This document shows, in pieces, positions 48,180 through 56,707 of a DNA stretch of 64,000 nt. The notes below the pieces were generated by a model. It had not been told where the DNA came from and ran no database searches. It saw only the letters and a list, made by a program, of their open reading frames with translations. Source of the stretch: Alkalinema sp. FACHB-956 (lineage in GTDB: Bacteria; Cyanobacteriota; Cyanobacteriia; Leptolyngbyales; Leptolyngbyaceae). Both the position numbers and the translations under genes were made by a program. The stretch is from assembly GCF_014697025.1 (NCBI RefSeq), contig NZ_JACJRC010000021.1, forward strand, positions 34,521 to 98,520, written 5' to 3'. The first letter of the stretch is position 1. Every line of letters begins with the position of its first letter.

Positions 48180-49409
48180 ATGGCACGCGAAAAGTTTACA
48201 CGGACTAAACCCCACGTCAACATTGGTACCATCGGTCACGTTGACCATGGTAAAACCACCCTGACCGCAGCAATCACCTCGACCTTGGCTGCTCTGGGTC
48301 AAGCTGCTGCTAAAAAGTATGATGAAATCGACGCAGCCCCTGAAGAAAAGGCTCGTGGTATCACCATCAACACAGCTCACGTAGAGTACGAGACTGCAAG
48401 TCGGCACTATGCTCACGTGGATTGTCCCGGTCACGCAGACTACGTGAAAAACATGATCACGGGTGCTGCTCAGATGGACGGTGCTATTCTGGTTTGCTCG
48501 GCAGCAGATGGCCCCATGCCCCAAACCCGTGAGCACATCCTGTTGGCTCGTCAGGTGGGTGTACCTCGTCTGGTCGTGTTCCTTAACAAGAAGGACATGG
48601 TGGATGATGATGAACTGCTGGAACTGGTAGAGCTGGAAGTTCGCGAACTGCTCAGCTCCTACGATTTCCCCGGTGATGACATTCCCATCACCGCTGGTTC
48701 TGCCCTGAAGGCCCTAGAGCAAATGCAGGCTAACCCCAAAACCCAACGGGGCGAAAATGAGTGGGTTGATAAGATCTACGAACTGATGGATTCCGTGGAT
48801 GACTACGTCCCCACCCCTGAGCGGGAAGTGGATAAACCCTTCTTGATGGCAGTGGAAGATGTGTTCTCCATCTCTGGTCGGGGGACAGTGGCTACCGGTC
48901 GGATCGAGCGGGGCATGATCAAGGTCTCCGAAGAAATCGAAATCGTCGGGATTCGTGACACTCGTAAGACCACGGTGACCGGGATTGAAATGTTCCGGAA
49001 GCAGCTGGAAGAAGGTCAGGCTGGTGACAACGCAGGTCTGTTGCTGCGCGGTATCAAGAAAGAAGATATCGAGCGTGGGATGGTATTGGCTAAGCCCGGT
49101 TCTATCACTCCTCACACCCAGTTTGAATCTGAGGTTTACATCCTCAAGAAGGAAGAAGGTGGTCGTCACACTCCGTTCTTCCCTGGCTATCGTCCTCAGT
49201 TCTATGTGCGGACAACCGACGTGACCGGTACGATCAATGCGTTCACCGCTGACGATGGTACCACTGCGGAAATGGTGATGCCTGGTGACCGGATCAAAAT
49301 GACCGTGGAACTGATCAACCCGATCGCAATTGAGCAAGGGATGCGCTTTGCTATCCGTGAGGGTGGCCGTACCGTTGGTGCGGGCGTTGTGTCCAAGATC
49401 CTCAAGTAG
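48180..49409 (+). CDS. tuf: Elongation factor Tu
   Basis: A 409-residue GTPase that brings aminoacyl-tRNA to the ribosome. G1 [10 protein letters not shown], the effector region [13 protein letters not shown]3 [11 protein letters not shown] and G4 NKKDMVDD are present, as are the beta-barrel domains 2 and 3 ([19 protein letters not shown]). It carries the ~10-residue insert usual for cyanobacterial and plastid EF-Tu. A 12-bp hairpin follows the gene. Confidence 0.98.
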   Translation: MAREKFTRTKPHVNIGTIGHVDHGKTTLTAAITSTLAALGQAAAKKYDEIDAAPEEKARGITINTAHVEYETASRHYAHVDCPGHADYVKNMITGAAQMDGAILVCSAADGPMPQTREHILLARQVGVPRLVVFLNKKDMVDDDELLELVELEVRELLSSYDFPGDDIPITAGSALKALEQMQANPKTQRGENEWVDKIYELMDSVDDYVPTPEREVDKPFLMAVEDVFSISGRGTVATGRIERGMIKVSEEIEIVGIRDTRKTTVTGIEMFRKQLEEGQAGDNAGLLLRGIKKEDIERGMVLAKPGSITPHTQFESEVYILKKEEGGRHTPFFPGYRPQFYVRTTDVTGTINAFTADDGTTAEMVMPGDRIKMTVELINPIAIEQGMRFAIREGGRTVGAGVVSKILK

Positions 49410-49421
49410 AATGACTTAGGA

Positions 49422-49455
49422 TTACTGGGGGAATTCATCGGTTTTCCCCCAGTAA
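49422..49455 (+). terminator. Hairpin after tuf
   Basis: A perfect 12-bp stem TTACTGGGGGAA/TTCCCCCAGTAA (49422-49433, 49444-49455) with a 10-nt loop, 12 bp after the tuf stop codon. No T-run follows, so it may lower but not stop transcription into rpsJ. Confidence 0.65.
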
Positions 49456-49581
49456 CTCCTGTGATTTATGTTTGCTAATCTTTCGTATTTTCGTCAGCGT
49501 TGACCTTAGCATTAATCACTACTTTTGTTATTTCAACGCTTGATGTCATCTGAACCTTGACAATATAGATAGGCATTTTCA

Positions 49582-49899
49582 ATGGCAACGATTCAACAGC
49601 AAAAAATCCGGATTCGACTCAAGGCCTTCGATCGTCGCCTTCTGGATACTTCCTGCGAGAAGATTGTAGACACAGCAAATCGTACCAATGCAACGGCGAT
49701 CGGCCCGATTCCCCTTCCTACCAAGCGCCGGATTTATTGCGTCCTGCGCTCTCCCCACGTAGACAAGGACTCCCGTGAGCATTTTGAAACACGCACCCAC
49801 CGCCGCATCATTGATATTTATCAACCTTCGTCTAAAACGATCGATGCATTGATGAAGCTCGATCTACCAGCGGGTGTTGATATTGAAGTTAAGCTTTAA
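49582..49899 (+). CDS. rpsJ: Ribosomal protein S10 (NusE)
   Basis: A 105-residue S10, which also acts as NusE in antitermination. The core [54 protein letters not shown] is highly conserved. In cyanobacteria rpsJ typically closes the str operon, as here, in contrast to its place at the head of the S10 operon in E. coli. ATG 49582. A 15-bp hairpin follows. Confidence 0.98.
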   Translation: MATIQQQKIRIRLKAFDRRLLDTSCEKIVDTANRTNATAIGPIPLPTKRRIYCVLRSPHVDKDSREHFETRTHRRIIDIYQPSSKTIDALMKLDLPAGVDIEVKL

Positions 49900-49930
49900 T
49901 TACTAACAACATTAATTAGTTGTTTTTTAG

Positions 49931-49967
49931 GAGACGGCTTTTACCGGGTGAAGGTAAGAGCCGTCTC
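49931..49967 (+). terminator. Strong hairpin at the end of the str operon
   Basis: A 15-bp stem with one wobble pair (49931-49945, 49953-49967; GAGACGGCT paired with AGCCGTCTC at the base) and a 7-nt loop. Only a weak T content follows, but the position 31 bp past rpsJ fits termination. Confidence 0.7.
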
Positions 49968-50139
49968 TAGTCATTGTGTATAGGTTGTTCTAGAACGTCA
50001 TTTCTCTAGAATGCAATTGGCCTGCACCACAATTTGGCTGGGACATACCCTGAGTGCCTCCATCAAATACATTAAGATTGGATACATTAAGAGATACATT
50101 AAGAAAAGTAAGCAACGTCTCCTCTCCTTAGCAATTCCC

Positions 50140-50793
50140 ATGGCTTTCTCCTCGATCGCGGTTCGTGAACTTCCTCTTTTCCCGTTGCCCGGTTTAGTTC
50201 TGTTTCCAGGCCGACCCTTGCCGCTACATATTTTTGAGTTTCGTTATCGCATTCTGATGAATACGATCCTCGAAACCGATCGGCAATTTGGGGTTTTGAT
50301 GTGGGATCAGGTTAAGGGTGAGCCTGCTCTAGTTGGGTGTTGCGCAGAAATTATCCAATTTTATCGCCTGCCCGACGATCGCATGGAGATTTTGACCTTG
50401 GGGCAGCAGCGCTTTCGGGTGTTGGACTATGTGCGTGAAAAACCCTACCGCGTTGGACTGGTGGAATGGTTAGAAGATGAACCGACCCAGAAAGATTTGC
50501 GGCCCCTGACCCAAGAAGTAGATCAACTTTTGCGGGATGTGGTTCGTCTATCGGCCAAGTTGAGTGGCGAGGCGATGGATTTACCCGAGGATCTCCCGAC
50601 CACCCCGATCGAACTATCCTACTGGGTTGCCAGCAATCTTCGAGGGGTTCCAGAAGAACAACAAACGTTGCTAGAGATGCAGAATACGTCAGCGCGCTTA
50701 GAGCGGGAAATTGAGATTTTGTCCTCGACCCGCAAACACTTGGCAGCAAGAACTGTTTTGAAAGATACTTTGGGCGGAGATTTTCCGAATTAA
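50140..50793 (+). CDS. LON peptidase substrate-binding domain protein
   Basis: A 217-residue protein consisting of the N-terminal LON domain only (AVRELPLFPLPGLVLFPGRPLPLHIFEFRYR, CCAEIIQFYRLPDDRMEILTLGQQRFRV) and a helical end. There is no AAA+ or protease domain, so it is not Lon itself; such stand-alone proteins are common in cyanobacteria and plastids, with unclear role. ATG 50140 is chosen; the open frame upstream (from 50011) includes an ATACATTAAGA repeat and is probably not translated. Confidence 0.85.
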   Translation: MAFSSIAVRELPLFPLPGLVLFPGRPLPLHIFEFRYRILMNTILETDRQFGVLMWDQVKGEPALVGCCAEIIQFYRLPDDRMEILTLGQQRFRVLDYVREKPYRVGLVEWLEDEPTQKDLRPLTQEVDQLLRDVVRLSAKLSGEAMDLPEDLPTTPIELSYWVASNLRGVPEEQQTLLEMQNTSARLEREIEILSSTRKHLAARTVLKDTLGGDFPN

Positions 50794-50892
50794 TCCCAAA
50801 TTCCCCAAGTAGTTCCGCACAACCCGAAGTCGTCCGAACTAGCGGAGATTTCCCGAATTCGCTCCGATTTGCTCCGAATGGGTAAAGCCTAC

Positions 50893-51747
50893 TCATTCGG
50901 CAATTTCTGCATAGTTTTTAAGGTCATAGCTGCCAAACAGTTTGACGGTTTCAGCTTGCGCGATGAGTTCCCGCAAAGCTGCTTGTGTAATGGCTGCTCT
51001 GGCATCCGCTTCTAGATCTAGAAAAAATAAGTAGTCACCCATCGATCGCTTGCTGGGGCGAGATTCAATCCGACTCAGATTGATTTCTCTGTCAGCAAAA
51101 ATTTGCAGCATTTTGAGCAAACTGCCAGGCCGATTGGCTGCAATACTAAAAGCCAGTGAAGTATAGGCTCCGCCGGGGGATTCTTCTCGGCTGAGGACTA
51201 AAAATCGAGTTTGGTTATCTGGATGGTCATTAATTGGACAGGCCAGGATAGGAAGCTGGTACAGTTCGGCAGCTCGTTGGGAGGCGATCGCCCCGATCGT
51301 TCGATCTTGGCTTAAGTTGCCCAAGGCTTCAGTCGTGGAATTGGTCGGCTGTGCCTGAGCCTGTGGTAAATGGGTTCCTAGCCATTGTTGGCATTGGGCT
51401 AAGGCTTGGGGATGGGAATAGACCGTACAAATGTCACTAATCTGCGAGGCACAGGAAATCAACGCATGGTGAATGGGAATCGTGAGTGCATGCTGAATGT
51501 GAAGTTGATCCAGCTGCCATAGCGTATCCATCGTCATCGTGACGCCGCCTTCCACGGAATTTTCCACTGGAACGATCGCCAAGTCTACTTGATTTTGGGC
51601 GACGGCTTGGAGGGTTTGGGCGATCGTGGGATAGGCAACAAGGTTCGATGCCTGAGCGCGATGCTCTAGCAGCCAAGTCTGAAAGGTCAGCGCTGCCATC
51701 TCCGCATAGGTGCCTGTGGGACCGAGGTGGCCAATAGAAACTGTCAT
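50893..51747 (-). CDS. pheA: Prephenate dehydratase
   Basis: A 284-residue monofunctional prephenate dehydratase converting prephenate to phenylpyruvate for phenylalanine synthesis. The catalytic domain has GPTGTYAEMAA near the start, VPVENSVEGGVTMTMD and the TRF motif in NQTRFLVL. The C-terminal ACT domain (TSLAFSIAANRPGSLLKMLQIF and the ESRPSKRSMGDYLFF motif) is the site of phenylalanine feedback inhibition. No chorismate mutase domain is fused, unlike in E. coli. ATG 51747. Confidence 0.94.
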   Translation of the reverse strand: MTVSIGHLGPTGTYAEMAALTFQTWLLEHRAQASNLVAYPTIAQTLQAVAQNQVDLAIVPVENSVEGGVTMTMDTLWQLDQLHIQHALTIPIHHALISCASQISDICTVYSHPQALAQCQQWLGTHLPQAQAQPTNSTTEALGNLSQDRTIGAIASQRAAELYQLPILACPINDHPDNQTRFLVLSREESPGGAYTSLAFSIAANRPGSLLKMLQIFADREINLSRIESRPSKRSMGDYLFFLDLEADARAAITQAALRELIAQAETVKLFGSYDLKNYAEIAE

Positions 51748-52000
51748 AGGGAATGGGAAGACATCTTGAATGGGGAGAACAACGGGTCAGTCAGAACTGC
51801 CATGGAACAGTCTTTCTAGAAAGACTATTAAGACCCTTCAATGGCAAAAAGACTGCAATTTATGAAGGTAATCCAGATGGGTTACCTGACTATCCTATAC
51901 TTCAGTGAAAATCCTGAGAAAGCGGTTTCATTTTCTAAAATTGAATTAAGTGCAACTTGAAAATCCGTAAACCTCCGGTTCCCTTCTTCTATTTTTGTCT

Positions 52001-52561
52001 ATGGATACTTGCTTCGCCTCCTCACAAACGATTGATCTTCGCGTTCCCAGTCAACCTGTTCCCATTCACCACTACCTTCGCCAAGCCCAGCGGTTAGTTT
52101 ATACCCTGGCTACGCCCGATCGCGTGACTCCTTTAGATGATGAGCATTACCAATTTCAGGTTGCTCCGTTGAGTTTTATGAACCTAAAGTTTCAGCCCGT
52201 AGTAGATTTGCGAGTAACGGCTACGGAACAGGGGCATGTCACGATTAGTTCATCCCGGTGTGAATTACAAGGTTTGGAATTATTCCGCGATCGCTTTAAG
52301 TTCAGTTTAGAAGGTGAACTTTACCCTGTGATGGTGCAGGGGGCAACTTATTTGAACGGCCAAGCTGATTTGATGGTGGGTGTGGATTTGCCGATGCCCT
52401 TCAAGCTCATGCCAAAATCGTTGATTGAGGCAACGGGAACTGCATTGTTAAACAGTATTCTCCTGACAGTCAAGCAACGTCTCATGACTCAGCTGCTAGA
52501 GGATTACCAAAGATGGGTCAACCAACAGCAAGCGGAACTAGCAGTGCTGCCGAGAGGATGA
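52001..52561 (+). CDS. DUF1997 domain protein
   Basis: A 186-residue protein of the DUF1997 family, found in cyanobacteria and plants. It is a beta-rich barrel-like sequence (YQFQVAPLSFMNLKFQPVVDLRV, CELQGLELFRDRFKFSLEGELYP) with a hydrophobic C-terminal helix region (IEATGTALLNSILLTVKQRLMTQLLEDY). Function is unknown. ATG 52001 and TTG 51995 are both possible; the ATG is preferred. It is divergent from pheA, with 253 bp between them. Confidence 0.8.
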   Translation: MDTCFASSQTIDLRVPSQPVPIHHYLRQAQRLVYTLATPDRVTPLDDEHYQFQVAPLSFMNLKFQPVVDLRVTATEQGHVTISSSRCELQGLELFRDRFKFSLEGELYPVMVQGATYLNGQADLMVGVDLPMPFKLMPKSLIEATGTALLNSILLTVKQRLMTQLLEDYQRWVNQQQAELAVLPRG

Positions 52562-52786
52562 TAGCAGTCGAGAAGATGATAGCAAACGCGAGTTCGTCTG
52601 CTTTGCAAACATTGCATTCCTGGTTTGCAAGTTAAATCCCTGGTTTGCAAGCAGTGACTCAATGCTGAGTCCATTTTGGTTGACCATTTTCAGGGGGCCT
52701 ATTTTTGGAATGCCTGTTTTCAGAGTATATGACTAGGCTAGCTAGAGCCTTTGGGTGAAGAGCATCTTTCTCAAGGCTCAACTTTC

Positions 52787-53425
52787 TTAAGGCTCAAATA
52801 ACGGTAATTGCTGCATCACCGCTTGAACAGGCGCGTAGCTTTTACGATGCCAAGGCGTAACTCCCAGGGTCTGAAGTGCCTCGCGATGTTGTTGAGTTCC
52901 ATACCCCGCATTTCGTTCCCATCCATAGCCGGGATAGCGTTTTGCCAGACATTGCATGAATCGATCGCGCCGCACTTTGGCCACGATCGAGGCACAGGCA
53001 ATGCTGTAGGACAGGGCATCTCCATGGATAATCGTCGTGACACTACCCAGATCCGCATGGTAAATTTCCCGTCCATCAATCAAGGCATGATCCACAGGGG
53101 CAACCCGTGCTAGAGCCCGCTGCATGGCTAAGTAGGACGCCCGTAGGACATTCCACTGATCCACTTCCGCCACGGATGCGACCCCCACTCCCACCGCGAT
53201 CGCCTGGGCTTGAATTTTTGGCAGCAACTGAATCCGTTTGGCGGCGGAGACTTGCTTAGAATCGCGTACCCCCGGAATCGGTGTCACTTCGGGGGGCAGA
53301 ATGACTGCTGCTGCCACGATCGGCCCTGCCAAGCAACCTAAGCCGGCCTCATCCACCCCTGCCACCCGCACAATCCCGGTCTCCCAAAAGCTTTGTTCAA
53401 TATCGAGTTTTGGATCCTGTACCAT
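52787..53425 (-). CDS. rnhB: Ribonuclease HII (GRG motif altered to GLG)
   Basis: A 212-residue RNase HII, which nicks RNA-DNA junctions and removes misincorporated ribonucleotides. The catalytic Asp-Glu pair is in GVDEAG, and later acidic residues are in HALIDG and SIVAKVRRD. The normally invariant GRG after DEA reads G-L-G here (DEAGLGCLAGP). The start is ATG 53425; an AGAGG ribosome site overlaps the GTG at 53434, which therefore cannot be the start. It lies downstream of rne on the same strand, a common cyanobacterial pairing, but 603 bp away. Confidence 0.93.
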   Translation of the reverse strand: MVQDPKLDIEQSFWETGIVRVAGVDEAGLGCLAGPIVAAAVILPPEVTPIPGVRDSKQVSAAKRIQLLPKIQAQAIAVGVGVASVAEVDQWNVLRASYLAMQRALARVAPVDHALIDGREIYHADLGSVTTIIHGDALSYSIACASIVAKVRRDRFMQCLAKRYPGYGWERNAGYGTQQHREALQTLGVTPWHRKSYAPVQAVMQQLPLFEP

Positions 53426-54028
53426 TTCACCCACCTCTTTGAACCCATGCCACCATTGGGCGAGCCCGTCAGTTAGGCTCTCGCAAGCCTGTTCTCTCTA
53501 AGCCAGTTTCTTGCAAACCATTTCTCTACAAACCATGTCCCTACAAACCCGGCTTTAGTGTTTGATCTAACGGATGATTGCATTTTGTTCACAGTCGGTG
53601 GGTTGGTAGATTGAAATGGGGTTTGCAGATTGAGACGACGGTGCAAATTGAGTAGCTGGGGATTGCCATAAGAAGCCTACCAACGGAGACCCCCTGACAA
53701 ACAGTACAAAAAAACAAACAGCACAAAAAAATTGTGCAAATTGATCAAGCTTGTAAAGGACAGATTATGGGCAAGATCTGCGGTGGTCTAGGAATGTTGT
53801 ATTCTTCGTTCCATACTCTATTCATACTTTAAGTGACACCTCCAGCGATGTAGAAGTGTCACTTAAACAGTATCAGAAGCAGTATCCAAAGATAATCTGC
53901 TCAAAGCTAAGAAGACAGATGGACGATCGAACCTATTAAAGCGATCGTGTTCTAGAGCTTGTAGAGCCCATCGGTTTTAGAGCCAATGGCATCACGACCC
54001 AATGAGCCCTCAGGAGGGCTAGGAACCA
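53426..54028. other. rne-rnhB gap
   Basis: 603 bp between two minus-strand genes. It holds a loose CTCTACAAACC repeat near 53500-53553 and the 12-bp inverted repeat at 53828-53867. No open frame or RNA gene seen. The rnhB promoter, if separate, lies here. Confidence 0.5.
53828..53867. terminator. 12-bp perfect inverted repeat downstream of rne
   Basis: TTTAAGTGACAC (53828-53839) and GTGTCACTTAAA (53856-53867) with a 16-nt loop. It may be the rne terminator or a regulatory site; no clear T-run follows on the minus strand. Confidence 0.55.
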
Positions 54029-56227
54029 TTATTCTTCCAAGACCGCAGAGGAGCGACGACGACGGCGACGAATTCGACCATCATTTTCTTGGGCTGACTC
54101 TTCTGATTCCTGATTGAAAGGGCTGGACTCTTCCACAGATGGGCTTAAGGATGGGGCAAAGCCAGAACGACTGGAAAAGGTGTCTGCCTCATGGATTTCA
54201 TCCACGGAATCTGTCGAGCTCGCGGAGAACTTTCCCACAGAAACCGCGACATCATCCTCATCTTCGTCATCCCTATCCACCAATCCAGCTTCAACCTCTG
54301 GTACAGGGGGAGCTTCTCCCGGTAGAAAGACCGAAATCAAGGCTGCCTTAGGATTTTTCACTTCCTGAGGGGAGAGAATGAGGGGAGAAACGCCCATCAA
54401 TGCATAGACATCCTGTTCCTCTTCGGTCATTTCCACATGCACCACTTCTGGGGGTTCGGAAGGGAAGCGATCGCGGCGGTTACGACTGCGACGATCTTCT
54501 CGTTCTGGACGTTCTCCCCGTTCTGGACGGGCGTCTCGCGCTGGCACCTCTTCTGTAGGAACCGGACTGCCATTACCTCGAGCACCTGCTAACACCGGTG
54601 ATCCAACAGTTCCGGGGTAGCGGCTAGGCTCTTCCCAGGAGGTTGCTTTTGCAACGGTCGGCTCTTTCGTAAAAGGTTCTTTGGCAAAGGGTTCTTTGGG
54701 CAAGGACTCCTTCGCAAAGGTCTCTTTGGTGACCGCCTCTTTGATAAAGGGTTCGCCTGGACGACGACGGCGACGGCGACTCCGACCCCGTTCTTGGTAG
54801 CTGGGATGGTGTAATAGCTCCAGGTCCCCTTCGTTCGATTCCGTCTCAAACTCATCAAAGTTGGGCCGGGGGGCGTCATAACTTGGTTGAGGTTCGCGGC
54901 GATTAAAATCGCGACGGGCTTCAACACTGCGATCGCGGGGTTCCGTAGCGGCCAGACGTTCCACGGCTGCGAGATCGATCGCAGACACCCCTTCACCCGG
55001 TAGTTGCGCGGTGAGACCCAAACCGCCACAGGTGTGGCAGGGTTGGCCAAATAATTCGTAAATGTTTTTCCCTTGGCGTTTGCGAGTCAGTTCAACCAAG
55101 CCCAGCTCAGTCAGTTGAGCAATTTGGGGCTTGGCTTTATCGGCGCGGAGGGCTTTATTAAAGTGCTCCAGCACTTGCAACTGGTCGCGCCGGGATTCCA
55201 TGTCGATGAAGTCTACGACAATTACCCCAGCAATATTCCGTAGGCGTAACTGACGGGCGATTTCCGTTGCCGCTTCACAGTTGGTCCACAGGACGGTTTC
55301 CCGAGCCGTGGCCGATCGGGTGAAGGATCCCGAGTTCACATCGATTACAGTTAACGCTTCCGTTTTTTCAATGATGATGTAGCCACCGGAAGGCAGATCC
55401 ACCCGAGGTTTCATGGCTTCACGAATAGCCGCATTCACCCGGAAATATTCCAGAATCGAACCCCGATCGCGGTGCTGATCAATGAGCACCCCTTGGGGGA
55501 GTTTCCCCCCCCCCCAATTGGTTAAGTGCTGCTTCACCCGTTTTAGGCCAGGAACCGAATCCACTACGATGCGGTTGACATCGCCGCTATAGACATCCCG
55601 TAAAACCCGTTGCACGAAGTCATCATCCCGGTTCAGCAGCGCGGGAGCACGGGTCGATGTCGCTTCCTGCAACACGTTTTCCCACTGCCGTTGCAGCATT
55701 TCCAAATCTTCGATAATGGCCTCTTCGGGGACGCCATCGGCTTCGGTCCGCACCACCATACCCATGCCAGCGGGTTTAATCAGAATCGCCAAGGCCCGTA
55801 AACGATTCCGTTCATTTTCGTTAGTAATCCGTCGGGATAGATTAACCCCCCGTCCGTTGGGCATCAAGACTAAATAGCGACCGGGTAGGGAAATATTCCC
55901 CGTAAGCCGAGGGCCTTTACTGCCGGTCGGTTCTTTCATGACCTGCACTAGCACTTTTTGCTGCGGTGCCAGTAGTTCTGTGATGGAGCCTGCCGATCGC
56001 TTGAGCCGCAGGGGTCCTAAATCGCTGACATGGATAAACCCATTGCGTTCAGAATCCCCAATATTCACGAAGGCTGCATCGATGCCGGGAAGGACATTTT
56101 CAACAATACCGAGATAAATATCACTGACCTGATGGGTTCCAGTCGCAACGATGAGTTCTTGAATCTGATCTTCTGCAAAAACAGCCGCAATGCGGTGCTG
56201 TTCGGCAATAACAATTTGCTTTGACAT
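54029..56227 (-). CDS. rne: Ribonuclease E/G
   Basis: A 732-residue RNase E, the main mRNA-decay endonuclease. S1 domain at about residues 35-125, 5'-sensor and DNase I-like regions, catalytic Asp296 (TVIDVNSG) and Asp339 (VIVVDF), and zinc-link Cys397/Cys400 (CHTC). The C-terminal ~300 residues are disordered. They include an Arg-rich patch (RSRRRRRRPGEP), a degenerate KEPFAKE repeat, an Arg/Glu-rich segment and a final RIRRRRRRSS, the cyanobacterial tail known to bind polynucleotide phosphorylase. Codons 238-241 contain an 11-G homopolymer. ATG 56227, GGAAG upstream. Confidence 0.96.
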   Translation of the reverse strand: MSKQIVIAEQHRIAAVFAEDQIQELIVATGTHQVSDIYLGIVENVLPGIDAAFVNIGDSERNGFIHVSDLGPLRLKRSAGSITELLAPQQKVLVQVMKEPTGSKGPRLTGNISLPGRYLVLMPNGRGVNLSRRITNENERNRLRALAILIKPAGMGMVVRTEADGVPEEAIIEDLEMLQRQWENVLQEATSTRAPALLNRDDDFVQRVLRDVYSGDVNRIVVDSVPGLKRVKQHLTNWGGGKLPQGVLIDQHRDRGSILEYFRVNAAIREAMKPRVDLPSGGYIIIEKTEALTVIDVNSGSFTRSATARETVLWTNCEAATEIARQLRLRNIAGVIVVDFIDMESRRDQLQVLEHFNKALRADKAKPQIAQLTELGLVELTRKRQGKNIYELFGQPCHTCGGLGLTAQLPGEGVSAIDLAAVERLAATEPRDRSVEARRDFNRREPQPSYDAPRPNFDEFETESNEGDLELLHHPSYQERGRSRRRRRRPGEPFIKEAVTKETFAKESLPKEPFAKEPFTKEPTVAKATSWEEPSRYPGTVGSPVLAGARGNGSPVPTEEVPARDARPERGERPEREDRRSRNRRDRFPSEPPEVVHVEMTEEEQDVYALMGVSPLILSPQEVKNPKAALISVFLPGEAPPVPEVEAGLVDRDDEDEDDVAVSVGKFSASSTDSVDEIHEADTFSSRSGFAPSLSPSVEESSPFNQESEESAQENDGRIRRRRRRSSAVLEE

Positions 56228-56707
56228 TCAACTTCCTCAAATTTGGCGTCGATCAGCCCCTCCGAGGATCGTTCACTTCTGGTGGATGGCTGAATTCAGC
56301 GCGAATCGATTTGGAAATAAACCAAAAAATAAGCCTTGAGGTGAGTGGACAGGATTGCAACTGGGTTTCCGAAACATCTCAAGACAACTCCTCAGCTTGC
56401 AACCGAGTTCCAGCGGGACGCTAACGATCGCTCCAGAAATCAACCAACTTCAACCCCATGAGTTGGATCGGTACATTTCTATAGAAGGTGTAAAAAACCT
56501 AAGCTTATCGGAGATTGGGCTTGGTGACAAAATCACATCCAGCAGCACCTAACAGGGACGATCCGTCCACAACAATCTCTATTGCAAAGCATTATAGCCT
56601 GTCGGGATCATTCTGCCACGCACCATCCTTAAAAATCTTGACACAACCTGAAAGAGGGCATAGTCCCCTATCCGTCATACTGATCCCAATTCGCTGCTTC
56701 AGGACTC
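56228..56707. other. Probable rne 5' leader region
   Basis: 480 bp between the radical SAM gene and rne on the minus strand. Long AU-rich leaders that RNase E itself cuts are known for cyanobacterial rne, and this gap has AT-rich patches suited to that. No clear promoter or hairpin is identified. Confidence 0.4.
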
